64,000 nucleotides of DNA from the NCBI GenBank assembly GCA_041394885.1, contig JAWKHI010000015.1, positions 83,429 to 147,428 of the forward strand, given 5' to 3'. Every line of letters begins with the position of its first letter. The first letter of the stretch is position 1. Positions 51,938-62,200 of the stretch are shown one piece after another. Under the pieces are notes generated by a model. It did not search any database and was not told the DNA's origin. It worked only from the letters and a program-made list of their open reading frames with translations. Origin of the DNA: DSOI01 sp041394885 (GTDB taxonomy: Bacteria; Acidobacteriota; Terriglobia; Bryobacterales; Bryobacteraceae). The translations under genes were made by a program, and so were the position numbers.

Positions 51938-54900
51938 TCAAAAGATAAGCTTCATCCCAAACTGAATGTTGCGCGGGCCGATTTGCGTCGATCCGATCCG
52001 TCCGAAGGCGTTCGACGCCAGGTTGGTGTTCGGATTGCCAAACACGACCCGGTTTAGCGGGTTCAGGATTTCCATCCGGAATTGATGAGTCAGACGCTCG
52101 CCGATTTTGGTGTCCTTGAGAACGGCAAACGATTCGTCGAGCCGTCCGGGTCCGCGTTCTTCGAGATAACGTGGTGCGGTACCGAACTGACCGTCGCCCG
52201 GCCGGGCGAAAGCGGACGCGTTGAGAAAGACGTCGCGGGCAGGGTCGAAACTGCCCAGTCCAGCGTTGGACCGGATGCCGGACGACAGCAGGTTGGGCCG
52301 CTGGCCGGCTGTAAAGTAGGGCAGCGTGTTGTTGAGGCTGACGTTGAGGCGTGTCCCGCTGTTGTAGGCGTTGACGATGGCAAGCTGCCATCCCCCGAGT
52401 AACTTTCGCGCCACCGGTGCATCGGAGAGCCAGCGCTGCCCCTGGCCGAACGGGAGCTGGTAGACGAGGCTGAAGGTCAGGATGTGCGTGAGGTCAGTCG
52501 GATGGTAGGATTTCTCGCGCAGGTTATTGTCCTGCTCGCCAGCATAGCCATCGAACTGGCGGGCGTCTGTAAGGAACTTAGACCACGTATATGCAACCGT
52601 CCCCATCAGCCCCCGGCCGTACCGCTTGTCGAGTTTGTACTGGAACGAATGATAGTGGGAGTTTCCGTAAGTGGATCCGTAAATTCCTACGCCGTTGAAC
52701 TGCGGAAATGGGCGCAGAGCCTGGGCCACGGTGGCGCGCGATCCCCACAGGTCTGAGAAACCGGCGAACGGAGCGGCGATTCCCGCGTTGCGGGCCGCGG
52801 CCGAATTGATGTTGGCGCGAAGCAGCGATGTCGGCATATTGAAGTACTGCGAGGGCACCTGATTTAGTTGCTGGTTTTCGTAGAGATGGGTGCCCTTGTT
52901 GGCGACGTAGGCGAAGCTCATCGACAAGTCCTGGGTGAACTGACGCTCGAGAGTCAGGTTCCACTGCAGCTTTCGCGGCAGGTCATAATCGGTGGGCAGG
53001 ACCACTGTAACGTTCTGGCCGTTGGCTGCGACCGGATCGATGACGGGAGGACGCCGGAAATCCTGCGGGAAACCATTGTCCCAGCGGAAGGCCGGCGTGA
53101 TGCCGTTATCGGCGGTGGCGAAGGCGGCTGTGGTCGAGAAGCCGAAGGCCGGAAGGCCAAGGCCCTGGTTGATGTAATTGGAGTAGAAGATACCGGTTCC
53201 CCCGCGCAGCACGGTTTTGTCGTTGAGCCGGTAGGCGAAGCCGATGCGCGGAGCGGGATTGAATTTCAGGATGTTTAACAACCGGTTCCCAAAGCCGTTG
53301 GGGCCTCCATAGACCATCACACCCGGAAGGTTGCCCGCGGCCGGATTGGGCTTGGAGATGTCGGCGTAGGAGAGCCGCCCCAACGGGTCGCTGTGCGGGA
53401 CGATCAACTCGTAACGGAACCCGAGGTTGAGCGTCAGCCGCTGATTTACTTTCCAGGTGTCATCGATAAAGAAGCCCCAGTTGGTGTAGCGCCCGCCGGG
53501 CAGCGAGTCGCGGAAGAACGCGCTGCCGGAGATCACCTCGCCGAGCAGGAAACTGGCCCAGGCGTCGCCCGACGAGCCTGTGCCGGGCTGCCCGGTGGAC
53601 AGGCGGCTGAACCGGAAATCCCCGCCGCCCGTTCCGAAGTTCCGGTAGTTGTCCTGGTGATGCTGCACTTCGAAGCCGGCCTTGAAGGTGTGGTTGCCTC
53701 GAATCATCGTGATGTTATCCAGCACGGTGAACGTATTGAAGAAGTTGTCAGAAGCGACGTTGTCACCGTATCGGGTATAACCCTCGGTGCTGAACTGGAC
53801 TGTCGGGAACAGATCGAATTGCAGTCCGCGCAGACCCAGTTTTCCGCCATTGGGCTGCAGCCACCCCTGGTTGAAACTCCGCGAAAAGTTGGGATTGCGG
53901 AACCGGGATACTCCGAGGCCGAGGTGGTTCAGGGTGGTGGGTGTCAACGTACTGTCGAAGTTCAAGTGCGCAACCCGGGTGGTCACGACCTGGAAGTTGT
54001 AGTTCTCGAGCCCGGTGGTATCGCCCACCGGGATGAGACGCGAGGGACCAGGGCTCTTCACCGATGGACGGTCGGTATAGTTGAAGACGCCGGACACGCG
54101 GTGGGCGTTGGAGATCATATGGTCGAGCTTGAAGCCCAGTGTCCGCTGGTCGGCAAACGGACTGGCCAACGGCGCGATGCTGTTGTTCACGATGCCGGGC
54201 AGTTCCGGTTTCGGGTGGAGCTCGAGCATCTTGGTGCTGACGGCGCTCCAGCGGTTGCGCGGAATGAGCTGGCCGGGAAACGGCAGCCGCTGCACGCGCC
54301 CGTTCGGCGCCGTGAAGTTGGTTTCGGGATCGTAGATGGTCCGCCGGCCGATGGAGGCGATTTCGTTGAAGTCGCCGTTCTGCATGTTGGCGGTGGGCAG
54401 CGTATTCAATCCGGCGAGTTGGCCGCCGCGGCGGTAGAACTGGTCGAAGGAGAAGAACCAGAAGGTACGGTCCTTACCGTTGTAGAGCTTGGGAATGGCC
54501 AACGGGCCGCCGATGGTGCCGCCCCATTCGTTCTGCTTTGCCGGGGCGCGCGAGGCGGGGAAGAAGCCGCGGGCGTCGAGCTTCTCGTTGCGGACGAAGT
54601 AGAAGGCCGTACCGTGCGCATCATTGGTGCCGCTTTTCATCGTGAAACTGGTGATGCCACCGAGCGCGTGCGCGTACTCGGCGGAGTAGTTGTTGGTGAT
54701 CAACTTGAATTCCGCGATGGCGTCCACTGAGGGATTGACCTCGCCGTCATTGCCAAGGTCGCCCCGCGAGAGTGCGATCCCGTCGTAGTAGGTCATGTCC
54801 TGAAACGACCCGCCGCCCGAGATCGACTTGTTCCAGGTGGACCGCGGATCGACTCCGGGCGAGAGCTTGATGAAACTCGACGGGTTTCGAATCCCTCCGC

Positions 54901-55339
54901 CCAGAGTTAGCGGGAGATCGAGGAATTGTTTGGAATCCACCACCATGCCAACGTCCGAGCTTTCGGTCTGGATCAGCGGCACCCCGCCTTCGACGGTCAC
55001 CGTTTCGGTGACCTCACCGACCCGGAGCGCTATGTCGATGGCCGCGGTCTGGTTGACCTGGATCTGGACTCCGGTTTGCGAGAAGGCCTGAAATCCAGGA
55101 GCTTTGGCCGTAACGATGTAGATGCCGACGGGGAGCGCTACGAGTCGATAGGCGCCGGTGTTGGTGGAAACCGTCTCGGCGCGGTAGTTGGTGGCTTGGT
55201 TTACGGCATCCACGGCGACGCCTGGAACGGCGGCGCCGCTTGCATCGACGATCACGCCTGAGATTGACCCGCGGTCACCCTGGCCAAAGGCCGCCGCCGC
55301 GGTGAGCGCCGACAGTGCAAGGATTCGATATGCGTTCAT
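51938..55339 (-). CDS. TonB-dependent receptor, Oar-like, copy 1
   Basis: A 1133-aa outer-membrane protein. It has a signal peptide (MNAYRILALSALTAAAAFG), a carboxypeptidase-regulatory-like domain (about 22-105, GSISGVIVDASGAAVPGVAV onward), a plug-like region with VGEVTETVTVEGGVPLIQTE and a long beta barrel ending in FGMKLIF with a C-terminal Phe. No classical TonB box is visible. It probably imports or binds oligosaccharides or peptides. ATG 55339 has AAGGGG upstream. The protein is paralogous over its full length to the one at 59255-62656. Confidence 0.92.
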   Translation of the reverse strand: MNAYRILALSALTAAAAFGQGDRGSISGVIVDASGAAVPGVAVDAVNQATNYRAETVSTNTGAYRLVALPVGIYIVTAKAPGFQAFSQTGVQIQVNQTAAIDIALRVGEVTETVTVEGGVPLIQTESSDVGMVVDSKQFLDLPLTLGGGIRNPSSFIKLSPGVDPRSTWNKSISGGGSFQDMTYYDGIALSRGDLGNDGEVNPSVDAIAEFKLITNNYSAEYAHALGGITSFTMKSGTNDAHGTAFYFVRNEKLDARGFFPASRAPAKQNEWGGTIGGPLAIPKLYNGKDRTFWFFSFDQFYRRGGQLAGLNTLPTANMQNGDFNEIASIGRRTIYDPETNFTAPNGRVQRLPFPGQLIPRNRWSAVSTKMLELHPKPELPGIVNNSIAPLASPFADQRTLGFKLDHMISNAHRVSGVFNYTDRPSVKSPGPSRLIPVGDTTGLENYNFQVVTTRVAHLNFDSTLTPTTLNHLGLGVSRFRNPNFSRSFNQGWLQPNGGKLGLRGLQFDLFPTVQFSTEGYTRYGDNVASDNFFNTFTVLDNITMIRGNHTFKAGFEVQHHQDNYRNFGTGGGDFRFSRLSTGQPGTGSSGDAWASFLLGEVISGSAFFRDSLPGGRYTNWGFFIDDTWKVNQRLTLNLGFRYELIVPHSDPLGRLSYADISKPNPAAGNLPGVMVYGGPNGFGNRLLNILKFNPAPRIGFAYRLNDKTVLRGGTGIFYSNYINQGLGLPAFGFSTTAAFATADNGITPAFRWDNGFPQDFRRPPVIDPVAANGQNVTVVLPTDYDLPRKLQWNLTLERQFTQDLSMSFAYVANKGTHLYENQQLNQVPSQYFNMPTSLLRANINSAAARNAGIAAPFAGFSDLWGSRATVAQALRPFPQFNGVGIYGSTYGNSHYHSFQYKLDKRYGRGLMGTVAYTWSKFLTDARQFDGYAGEQDNNLREKSYHPTDLTHILTFSLVYQLPFGQGQRWLSDAPVARKLLGGWQLAIVNAYNSGTRLNVSLNNTLPYFTAGQRPNLLSSGIRSNAGLGSFDPARDVFLNASAFARPGDGQFGTAPRYLEERGPGRLDESFAVLKDTKIGERLTHQFRMEILNPLNRVVFGNPNTNLASNAFGRIGSTQIGPRNIQFGMKLIF

Positions 55340-55361
55340 GTTTGCCCCTTCACAATAATTG

Positions 55362-55377
55362 ATGTTTGTACAAACAT
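55362..55377. promoter_or_regulatory. Perfect 16-bp palindromic operator candidate
   Basis: ATGTTTGTACAAACAT is self-complementary and lies between two divergent genes. It covers the predicted transcription start of the receptor gene (about 55376), the usual place for a repressor site. It could also act on the cytochrome gene starting at 55430. Confidence 0.65.
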
Positions 55378-55382
55378 TGCGT

Positions 55383-55411
55383 TTTATACATGAACAAGGC
55401 GCACGTGTCAA
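55383..55411 (-). promoter_or_regulatory. Near-consensus sigma70 promoter of receptor copy 1
   Basis: On the minus strand TTGACA (complement of 55406-55411), exactly 17 nt, then TATAAA (complement of 55383-55388). This is the strongest housekeeping-type promoter I see in the window. Confidence 0.8.
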
Positions 55412-55429
55412 GCGCCTTCCCGCTGTACT

Positions 55430-56962
55430 ATGGTGCTCAGGAAGATGACAGTCATCGCCTCGATTCTGCTCGCCTTGGCGGCTCCCGGCGGGCCTTGCTC
55501 GGGATGCCATCCCGGGCAAGCGGCGGCGTTCTTGGCAACTGGCATGGGACGATCCTTGGGACGCCCCGACGCGGCCGAGTACCCGCCCCGCTCGTTTTCG
55601 CACCGGGACTCGACGCGGCTGAGCGTGCGGCGGCGCGGGGCCGAATTGCTGCACGGAGTGGAGCGGGGCGGGCGCCGGGTCGAATTGCCGGTTTCCTATT
55701 TCGTCGGCTCCGGCAAGCAGGGACGCAGCTACCTTGTGGAGTTGGACGGCTATCTGTTTCAGTCGCCGGTCTCCTACTACGCCGGCGGTGGAGGTTGGCG
55801 GCTTTCCCCCGGCTACCAGCACGATGTTGTTGTGGACTTTTCCCGGCCGGTAACGCCCGAGTGTTTGTTTTGTCATTCTGGGCAAGCCGATCCCGTTTCC
55901 GGCACGCAGAACCGTTACGGATCGCCGCCCTTCGTGTCCGAGGCGATCGGCTGCGCCCGCTGCCACGGTGATCCGGCCGCGCACCTGGCGAGCCCGGCCC
56001 GGGGCAACATTGTGAATCCAGTGCGCCTGGATGCCGCGCGGCGAGACTCGGTGTGCGAGCAGTGCCATTTGAGCGGCGAGGCGCGCATCCCGAATCCCGA
56101 CAAGACGATTTTTGACTTCCGGCCCGGTCAAGCACTGGAATCGACCTTTTCGGTCTACGTGGCCGGCGCGGGGAGTCCCAAGGTTGTGAGCCACGCCGAA
56201 CAACTGGCGACGAGCCGCTGCGCGATCGGGAGCGGAGACAAGATGTGGTGCGGCGCCTGTCACGATCCGCACCAGCGGCCGGCGAACGCCGTGTCCTGGT
56301 ATCGCGACCGGTGCCTGGGGTGCCACGCGCAGACGCTTCCGGCGGGGCACAGCGAGCCGTCCGCCGGATGCACGGGCTGTCATATGCCGGCGCGCGGCCC
56401 CTCCGACGTTCCCCACACAGCCTTCACCGATCACCGGATTCTTGCCCGTCCAGAGCCGGATTCCTCGCTGGGGCAGCAGGAACGCCTCCGGCCCTGGCGC
56501 CAGCCTGCGGCAGGCGTGAGGGTGCGGAATCTGGGACTTGCCTACGTGAGCGCGGGTGAAAGTAAGCAATCTGCGTTTCAGTTGAACGAGGGCTTCCGGC
56601 TGCTGGCCACGCTGCCGCGAGAAATGTCCAACGATGCGGACGTGCAGACCGGCATCGGGTTGGTGCTGCTGCGTAAGCAACGTCCTGGCGAAGCCGTTCA
56701 GGCTCTGGAGCGCGCTGTGCGGCTGCGGCCGCGGGATGCCGTGCGCCGGTTGAACCTCGCCGCAGCGCTGGCTGCTTCGGGAAAGATTGAAGCAGCGATC
56801 GATGAAGCGGAAACTGCGATCCTGCGCGACCCGGCACTCGAGGAGGCCTGGGCTCTGCTCGAGCGGATATATGCGGATGCCGGGGAATCGGACAAGGCCC
56901 GGCAGGTGCGGGAGCGATGGAGGCGCGAGTCGCCGCTCGGGAAACTGGAGGCGCGGCGGTGA
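55430..56962 (+). CDS. Exported heptaheme cytochrome c with TPR tail
   Basis: A 510-aa protein with a leader (VLRKMTVIASILLALAAPGG) and seven CxxCH heme motifs: CSGCH (23-27), CLFCH, CARCH, CEQCH, CGACH, CLGCH and CTGCH. The last third is helical with TPR-like repeats (RPGEAVQALERAVRLRPRD, SGKIEAAIDEAETAILRDPA). It should be periplasmic or outer-surface and carry electrons; the partner and substrate are unknown. The ATG 55430 keeps the basic n-region; ATG 55445 is possible. The stop overlaps the next start as TGATG. Confidence 0.88.
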   Translation: MVLRKMTVIASILLALAAPGGPCSGCHPGQAAAFLATGMGRSLGRPDAAEYPPRSFSHRDSTRLSVRRRGAELLHGVERGGRRVELPVSYFVGSGKQGRSYLVELDGYLFQSPVSYYAGGGGWRLSPGYQHDVVVDFSRPVTPECLFCHSGQADPVSGTQNRYGSPPFVSEAIGCARCHGDPAAHLASPARGNIVNPVRLDAARRDSVCEQCHLSGEARIPNPDKTIFDFRPGQALESTFSVYVAGAGSPKVVSHAEQLATSRCAIGSGDKMWCGACHDPHQRPANAVSWYRDRCLGCHAQTLPAGHSEPSAGCTGCHMPARGPSDVPHTAFTDHRILARPEPDSSLGQQERLRPWRQPAAGVRVRNLGLAYVSAGESKQSAFQLNEGFRLLATLPREMSNDADVQTGIGLVLLRKQRPGEAVQALERAVRLRPRDAVRRLNLAAALAASGKIEAAIDEAETAILRDPALEEAWALLERIYADAGESDKARQVRERWRRESPLGKLEARR

Positions 56963-59250
56963 TGCGTTGGGTGGTGGCGGCAACGCTGATTTCGATACTC
57001 GCGGCGCAATCGCTTCGGGAACGCGCTGCCGAGGCGTACCGGCAGCGGCGTTTTGCCGAGGCGGCGGATCTGCTCCAGCAGCAGGTGGAGGCGGATCGGA
57101 AGGACTTCGGGTCACTGCTATTGCTCGGCCTTTCGCGGCAGCTCAACGGCGAGCGGGATGAAGCGGAACGAGTCTTCCAGCGCGCCGTCGGGATGAACCC
57201 CACCCACGCCGCGGCGCGATTCTACCTGGCGCGCGTGGAGTACTTACGCGGGCGCCTTGCCGATGCGGAGCGGGATGCGGCGGAGGCGCGGAGACGCGGT
57301 CACCCGCCGGCCGCGGTCCTTCATCTCCTTGGACTGATCCGCGTGGAGCAGAATCGCATGGCGGATGCTGTTACGGCGTTTCAAGAAGCGCTCGAAGCGG
57401 ATCCACAATTCGGGCCTGCCGCACTGGGCGCGGGAGAAGTGCTGATCGCTGTGCGGCGCGAGAAGGACGCAGTGACGATGCTTGATCGGGCCGTGAAGCT
57501 CCAGCCGGAATCCGGAGAGGCGCGGTATCACCGGGCGCGGGCGCTACTGGCGCTGGGCGACAGGGAGGGCGCCGAGGCGGACCTTGCCGCTGCCCCCGGC
57601 CACGAAAGCGCTGTCCGATTGTTGCGCCAATTGCGGTCTGGCGGTGTGGCCCCAACTCCGGCTACCGGGCAGGGGCGGGAGCCGGCTCCGGTTCGGTTCA
57701 CCGAAATTGCCCGCGAGGCCGGCGTCGATTTCACGCTTCGCAACAGCCCCACGGCCCGTAAGCACCTCATCGAGACGATGCCCGGGGGGCTCGCGGTGTT
57801 CGACTACGACGGTGACCGGCGGCCGGACCTCTTCTTCGCCAACGGCGCCGCGCTGCCCTCCTTTGTCAAAACCGATCCCCGCTATCGCAACCGCCTGTAC
57901 CGCAACCTCGGCGGGATGCGGTTCCAGGATGTTACTCTCGCGGCCGGACTCGAGGGGAGGGGCTACTCGATGGGAGCCGCGGCGGCCGACTATGACAACG
58001 ACGGCGATGCCGACTTGTTCGTGCCCGGCATGGGGGCCACTGTCTTGTACGAAAATCGAGGCGGCCGATTCGCCGACGTGACCCGGGCGGCCGGCATTAC
58101 CGGCGGGACCTGGCCCGTCGCCGCCGTCTGGCTCGACTATGACAATGACGGCTGGCTGGACCTGTTCGTCGTCAACTATCTCAACTGGACGCCGGCATAC
58201 GACAAGTATTGCGGCGACCGCGCTGCGGGGCTGCGGGTCTACTGCGACCCGCGAGACATCCCGGGAACCACGAACCAACTCTACCGGAATCGCCGCAACG
58301 GGACGTTCGAAGATGTCACCGATGCATCGGGAATCGGCGCCCATACGGGAAAGGGCATGAGCGCGGCCGCGATTGACTACGACGGCGACGGGCGGCAGGA
58401 CCTGTTCGTGACCAATGACACGGCGCCCAATTTCCTGTTTCGCAATCTCGGCGGCGGGCGGTTTGCGGAGTCCGGCATGGAGGCTGGCGCCGCGCTCAAA
58501 GATGACGGCAAGGCCGTTTCGAGCATGGGCGTGGCGGTTGCCGACTACGACGCCGACGGCTTGCCGGACCTTGCGGTGACGGCGCTTTCCGGAGAATGGT
58601 TCCCGATGTTCCGGAATCAGGGCGGCGGTTTTTTCCGGGATGCGACGGCCGCAAGCGGTATGGCCGTGGCGTCGGCGCAGCAATCCGGCTGGGGGATTGT
58701 CTCGGGCGACTTCAACAACGATGGGATTCCGGACCTGTTCACCGCGAATGCACACGTGACCGACAACATCGACGCGTTCTCCCACTACCGTTACCTGCAG
58801 GCGAACGGGTTGTTCCTGGGGCGGGGCGACGGCACGTTCACAGATGCGGGGGCGAGGGCCGGCCGGCAATTTCAGCAGCCGCGGGCGCATCGTGGGGCAG
58901 CGCTGGCGGATCTTGACGGCGACGGGGATTTGGACGCCGTGGTCACCGTGCTGGGCGGGGCGGCCGAGATCTGGAGCAACGAGTCTCCGAAAGCGAACTG
59001 GATCGCCGTACGGCTGCGGGGGAGCAAGTCCAATTTCGACGCGTTCGGTGCCCGGGTGTGCGTGGATGCGCACTGCCAGTGGATGAGTTCGGCCCAGGGC
59101 TATGCGTCTTCGATGCTCGGGCCGTTGCACTTCGGTCTCGGTGGGAGTGCCCGGGCAGGCCGTATCTCTATCCTATGGCCGAGCGGCGCCACCCAGGAGT
59201 TCCGGGATGTGGCGCCGCGTCAGGTATTCGCAGTTGTTGAGCCGGAGTGA
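56962..59250 (+). CDS. TPR, FG-GAP/VCBS-repeat and ASPIC/UnbV (CRTAC1-like) protein
   Basis: A 762-aa exported protein. A short leader (MRWVVAATLISILAAQS) is followed by TPRs to about residue 240. Calcium-binding FG-GAP blades follow, with DxDxDG motifs in FDYDGDRRPDLFFANG, ADYDNDGDADLFVPG, LDYDNDGWLDLFVVN, IDYDGDGRQDLFVTN, GDFNNDGIPDLFTAN and ADLDGDGDLDAVVTV. The C-terminus is an ASPIC/UnbV domain (VRLRGSKSNFDAFGARVCV, RISILWPSGATQEFRDV). Function is unknown. It is coupled to the cytochrome gene and ends 4 nt from the convergent receptor stop. Confidence 0.9.
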   Translation: MRWVVAATLISILAAQSLRERAAEAYRQRRFAEAADLLQQQVEADRKDFGSLLLLGLSRQLNGERDEAERVFQRAVGMNPTHAAARFYLARVEYLRGRLADAERDAAEARRRGHPPAAVLHLLGLIRVEQNRMADAVTAFQEALEADPQFGPAALGAGEVLIAVRREKDAVTMLDRAVKLQPESGEARYHRARALLALGDREGAEADLAAAPGHESAVRLLRQLRSGGVAPTPATGQGREPAPVRFTEIAREAGVDFTLRNSPTARKHLIETMPGGLAVFDYDGDRRPDLFFANGAALPSFVKTDPRYRNRLYRNLGGMRFQDVTLAAGLEGRGYSMGAAAADYDNDGDADLFVPGMGATVLYENRGGRFADVTRAAGITGGTWPVAAVWLDYDNDGWLDLFVVNYLNWTPAYDKYCGDRAAGLRVYCDPRDIPGTTNQLYRNRRNGTFEDVTDASGIGAHTGKGMSAAAIDYDGDGRQDLFVTNDTAPNFLFRNLGGGRFAESGMEAGAALKDDGKAVSSMGVAVADYDADGLPDLAVTALSGEWFPMFRNQGGGFFRDATAASGMAVASAQQSGWGIVSGDFNNDGIPDLFTANAHVTDNIDAFSHYRYLQANGLFLGRGDGTFTDAGARAGRQFQQPRAHRGAALADLDGDGDLDAVVTVLGGAAEIWSNESPKANWIAVRLRGSKSNFDAFGARVCVDAHCQWMSSAQGYASSMLGPLHFGLGGSARAGRISILWPSGATQEFRDVAPRQVFAVVEPE

Positions 59251-59254
59251 GTTC

Positions 59255-62200
59255 TCAGAAAATCAGCTTCATCCCGAACTGGATATTGCGCGGCCCGATC
59301 TGGGTGGAAGCGATGCGCCCGAACGCGTTCGATGCGAGATTGGTGTTCGGGTCCCCGAACACGGTTCGGTTGAGGGGATTGAGAATCTCCATGCGGAACT
59401 GGTGGGTGACGCGTTCGCCGAAGCGCGTGTTCTTGAGGACGGCGAAGGACTCGTCGAGCCGCCCCGGACCGCGTGTCTCGAGATAGCGGGGGGCGGTGCC
59501 GAACTGGCCGTCGGCGGGACGGGCAAAAGCGTCCGCGTTGAGGAAGAGGTCGCGGGCGGGGTCGAACGAGCCGAGCCCGGTGTTGGTCCGAATATCGCCG
59601 GAGAGCAGGTTCGGACGCTGGCCGGCGTTGAAAAACGGCAGCGTGTTGTTGATGCTGACGTTAAGCCGCACACCGCTGTTGTAAGAGCTCACTACCGCCA
59701 GTTGCCACCCGCCCAGCAGTTTGCGCGCGGCGGCCGATCCCGCCGTCCACTGTTTGCCGTCGCCGAACGGCAGGTCGTAGACCAGGCTGAAGGTGAAGAT
59801 GTGGGTAAGGTCCGTGGGGTGGTAGGATTTCTCACGCTTCAGGTGATCCTGCTCGCCGGCGTAGGCGTCGAACTGTGCCGCATCGGTCAGGAACTTGGAC
59901 CATGTGTAAGCAACCGTTCCGGTAAGTCCGCGCGCGTAGCGCTTATCCAGCTTGTACTGGAAGGAGTGATAGCTCGAGTTCCCGTAGGTGGAGCCGTAGA
60001 TGCCCGCGCCGTTGAACTGAGGGAAAGGCCGCAGTGCCTGATTGACCGTGGCGCGTGTCCCCCACAAATCGGCGAAGCCGGGGAACGGTTCCGAGAGACC
60101 GGCAGCACGGGCCTGCGGGGAGTTGATGTGAGCGCGCAACAGGGCGGTTGGCATGTTGAAGTATTGCGACGGCACCTGATTCAGCTGCTGGTTCTCGTAC
60201 AGGTGCGATCCCTTGTTGGCAACGTAGGCGAAGCTCATCGAGAGATCCTGTGTGAACTGGCGTTCGAGCGTGAGATTCCACTGGAGCTTCCGAGGCAGAT
60301 CGTACTCGGTGGGAAGAACGACGGTGACCGACTGGCCGTTGGCGGCGGTTGGGTCCGTGACCGGAGGCCGGCGGAAGTCCTGGGGGAATCCGCGGTCCCA
60401 GTTGAATGCAGGAGTGATGCCATTGTCGGCCGAGGAGAACGCAGCGGTTGTCGAGAAGCCGAAGGCTGGAAGGCCAAGGCCCTGGTTGATGTAGTTGGAA
60501 TAGAAGATGCCGGTGCCCCCACGGAGGACGGTTTTGTCATTCAGCCGGTAGGCGAAGCCGATGCGCGGCGCCGGGTTGAACTTGAGAACGTTCAGCAGCC
60601 GGTTTCCAAAACCGTTGGGGCCCCCGTAGACCATCACGCCAGGCAGATTGCCGGCGGCGGGATTGGGCTTTGTGATGTCGGCGTAGGAGAGCCGGCCCAG
60701 CGGATCGCTGTGGGGCACGATCACTTCGTATCGGAAGCCGAGATTCAGCGTGAGGCGCTGGCTGACCTTCCAGGTGTCGTCGACGAAGAAGCCGTAATTG
60801 GTATAGCGGCCGCCCGGGAGTGAATCCCGGAAGAACGCGCTGCCGGTGAAAACCTCGCCGAGCAGGAAACTGGCCCAGGCGTCGCCTGAGGCTCCGACAC
60901 CGGGTTGCCCGGTGGACTCGCGCCGGAAGCGGAACGTGCCGCCGCCGTTGCCGAAATTCCGGTAGTTATCCTGGTGGTGCTGCACCTCGAAGCCGGCCTT
61001 GAAGGTGTGATTGCCGCGGATGGCGGTCATTGTGTCCATCAGCGTGTAGGTGTTGAAGAAGTTATCCGAAGCGACGTCGTCGCCGTACCGGGTATAGCCT
61101 TCGGTGTCGAACTGAACGGTGGGGAACAAGTCGAACTGGAGGCCGCGGAGACCGAGCTTGCCGCCGTTCGGCTGGAGCCAGCCCTGATTGAAGCTCTGGG
61201 AGAAGTTCGGGTTTCGGAATCTCGAGAAACCCAACCCCACGTGGTTCAGGGTGGTTGGCGTGAGGTTGCTGTCGAAGTTGACGTGAATGACGCGGGTGGT
61301 GACGACCTGGAAGTTATAGTTCGCGAGCGCGGTGGTGTCGCCGACCGGGACAAGCCGCGAGGGCGCCGGACTCTTGATCGACGGGCGGTCGGTATAGTTG
61401 AACACGCCGGAGACGCGATGGGCGTTGGAGATCATATGGTCCAGCTTGAAGCCGAGGGTGCGCTGATCGGTCAGCGGGCTGGCCAAGGGAGCGATGCTGT
61501 TGTTGGCGATGCCGGGCAGTTCCGGTTTCGGGTGGAATCCCAGCATCGCCGAGGCGACGCTGCTCCACCGGTTACGCGGAATCACCTGGCCGGGGAAGGG
61601 CATGCGCTGCACCCGGCCGTTGGCGTCGGCGAAGTTGGTAGCCGGGTCGTAAATGGTGCGGCGGCCGACGGAGGCGATCTCGTTGAAGTTCCCTTCCTGC
61701 ATCAGGGCGGTGGGAATGGTGTTGAGGCCGGCGAGTTGGCCGCCGCGGCGGTAGAACTGGTCGAAGGAGAAGAACCAGAACGTGCGGTCCTTGCCGTTGT
61801 AGAGCTTTGGAATCCAGAGCGGGCCGCCGATGGTGCCGCCCCATTCGTTTTGTTTCGATGGTGCGCGGGAGGAGGGGAAGAAGCCCCGGGCATCCAACTT
61901 CTCGTTTCGCAGGAAGTGAAACGCGGTGCCGTGAAGATCGTTGGTGCCGCTTTTCATCGTGAAACTGGTGATGCCGCCCAGCGCGTGGGCGTACTCGGCC
62001 GAATAATTGTTGGTGATCAGCTTGAACTCAGCGATGGCGTCCACCGACGGGTTCACCTCCCCGTCGTTGCTGAGGTCTCCGCGGGAGAGGGCGATTCCGT
62101 CGTAGTAAGTCATGTCCTGGAAGGACCCGCCGCCGGAGATGGACTTGTTCCAGGTGGACCGGGGGTCGACACCCGGGGAGAGCTTCACGAAACTCGACGG

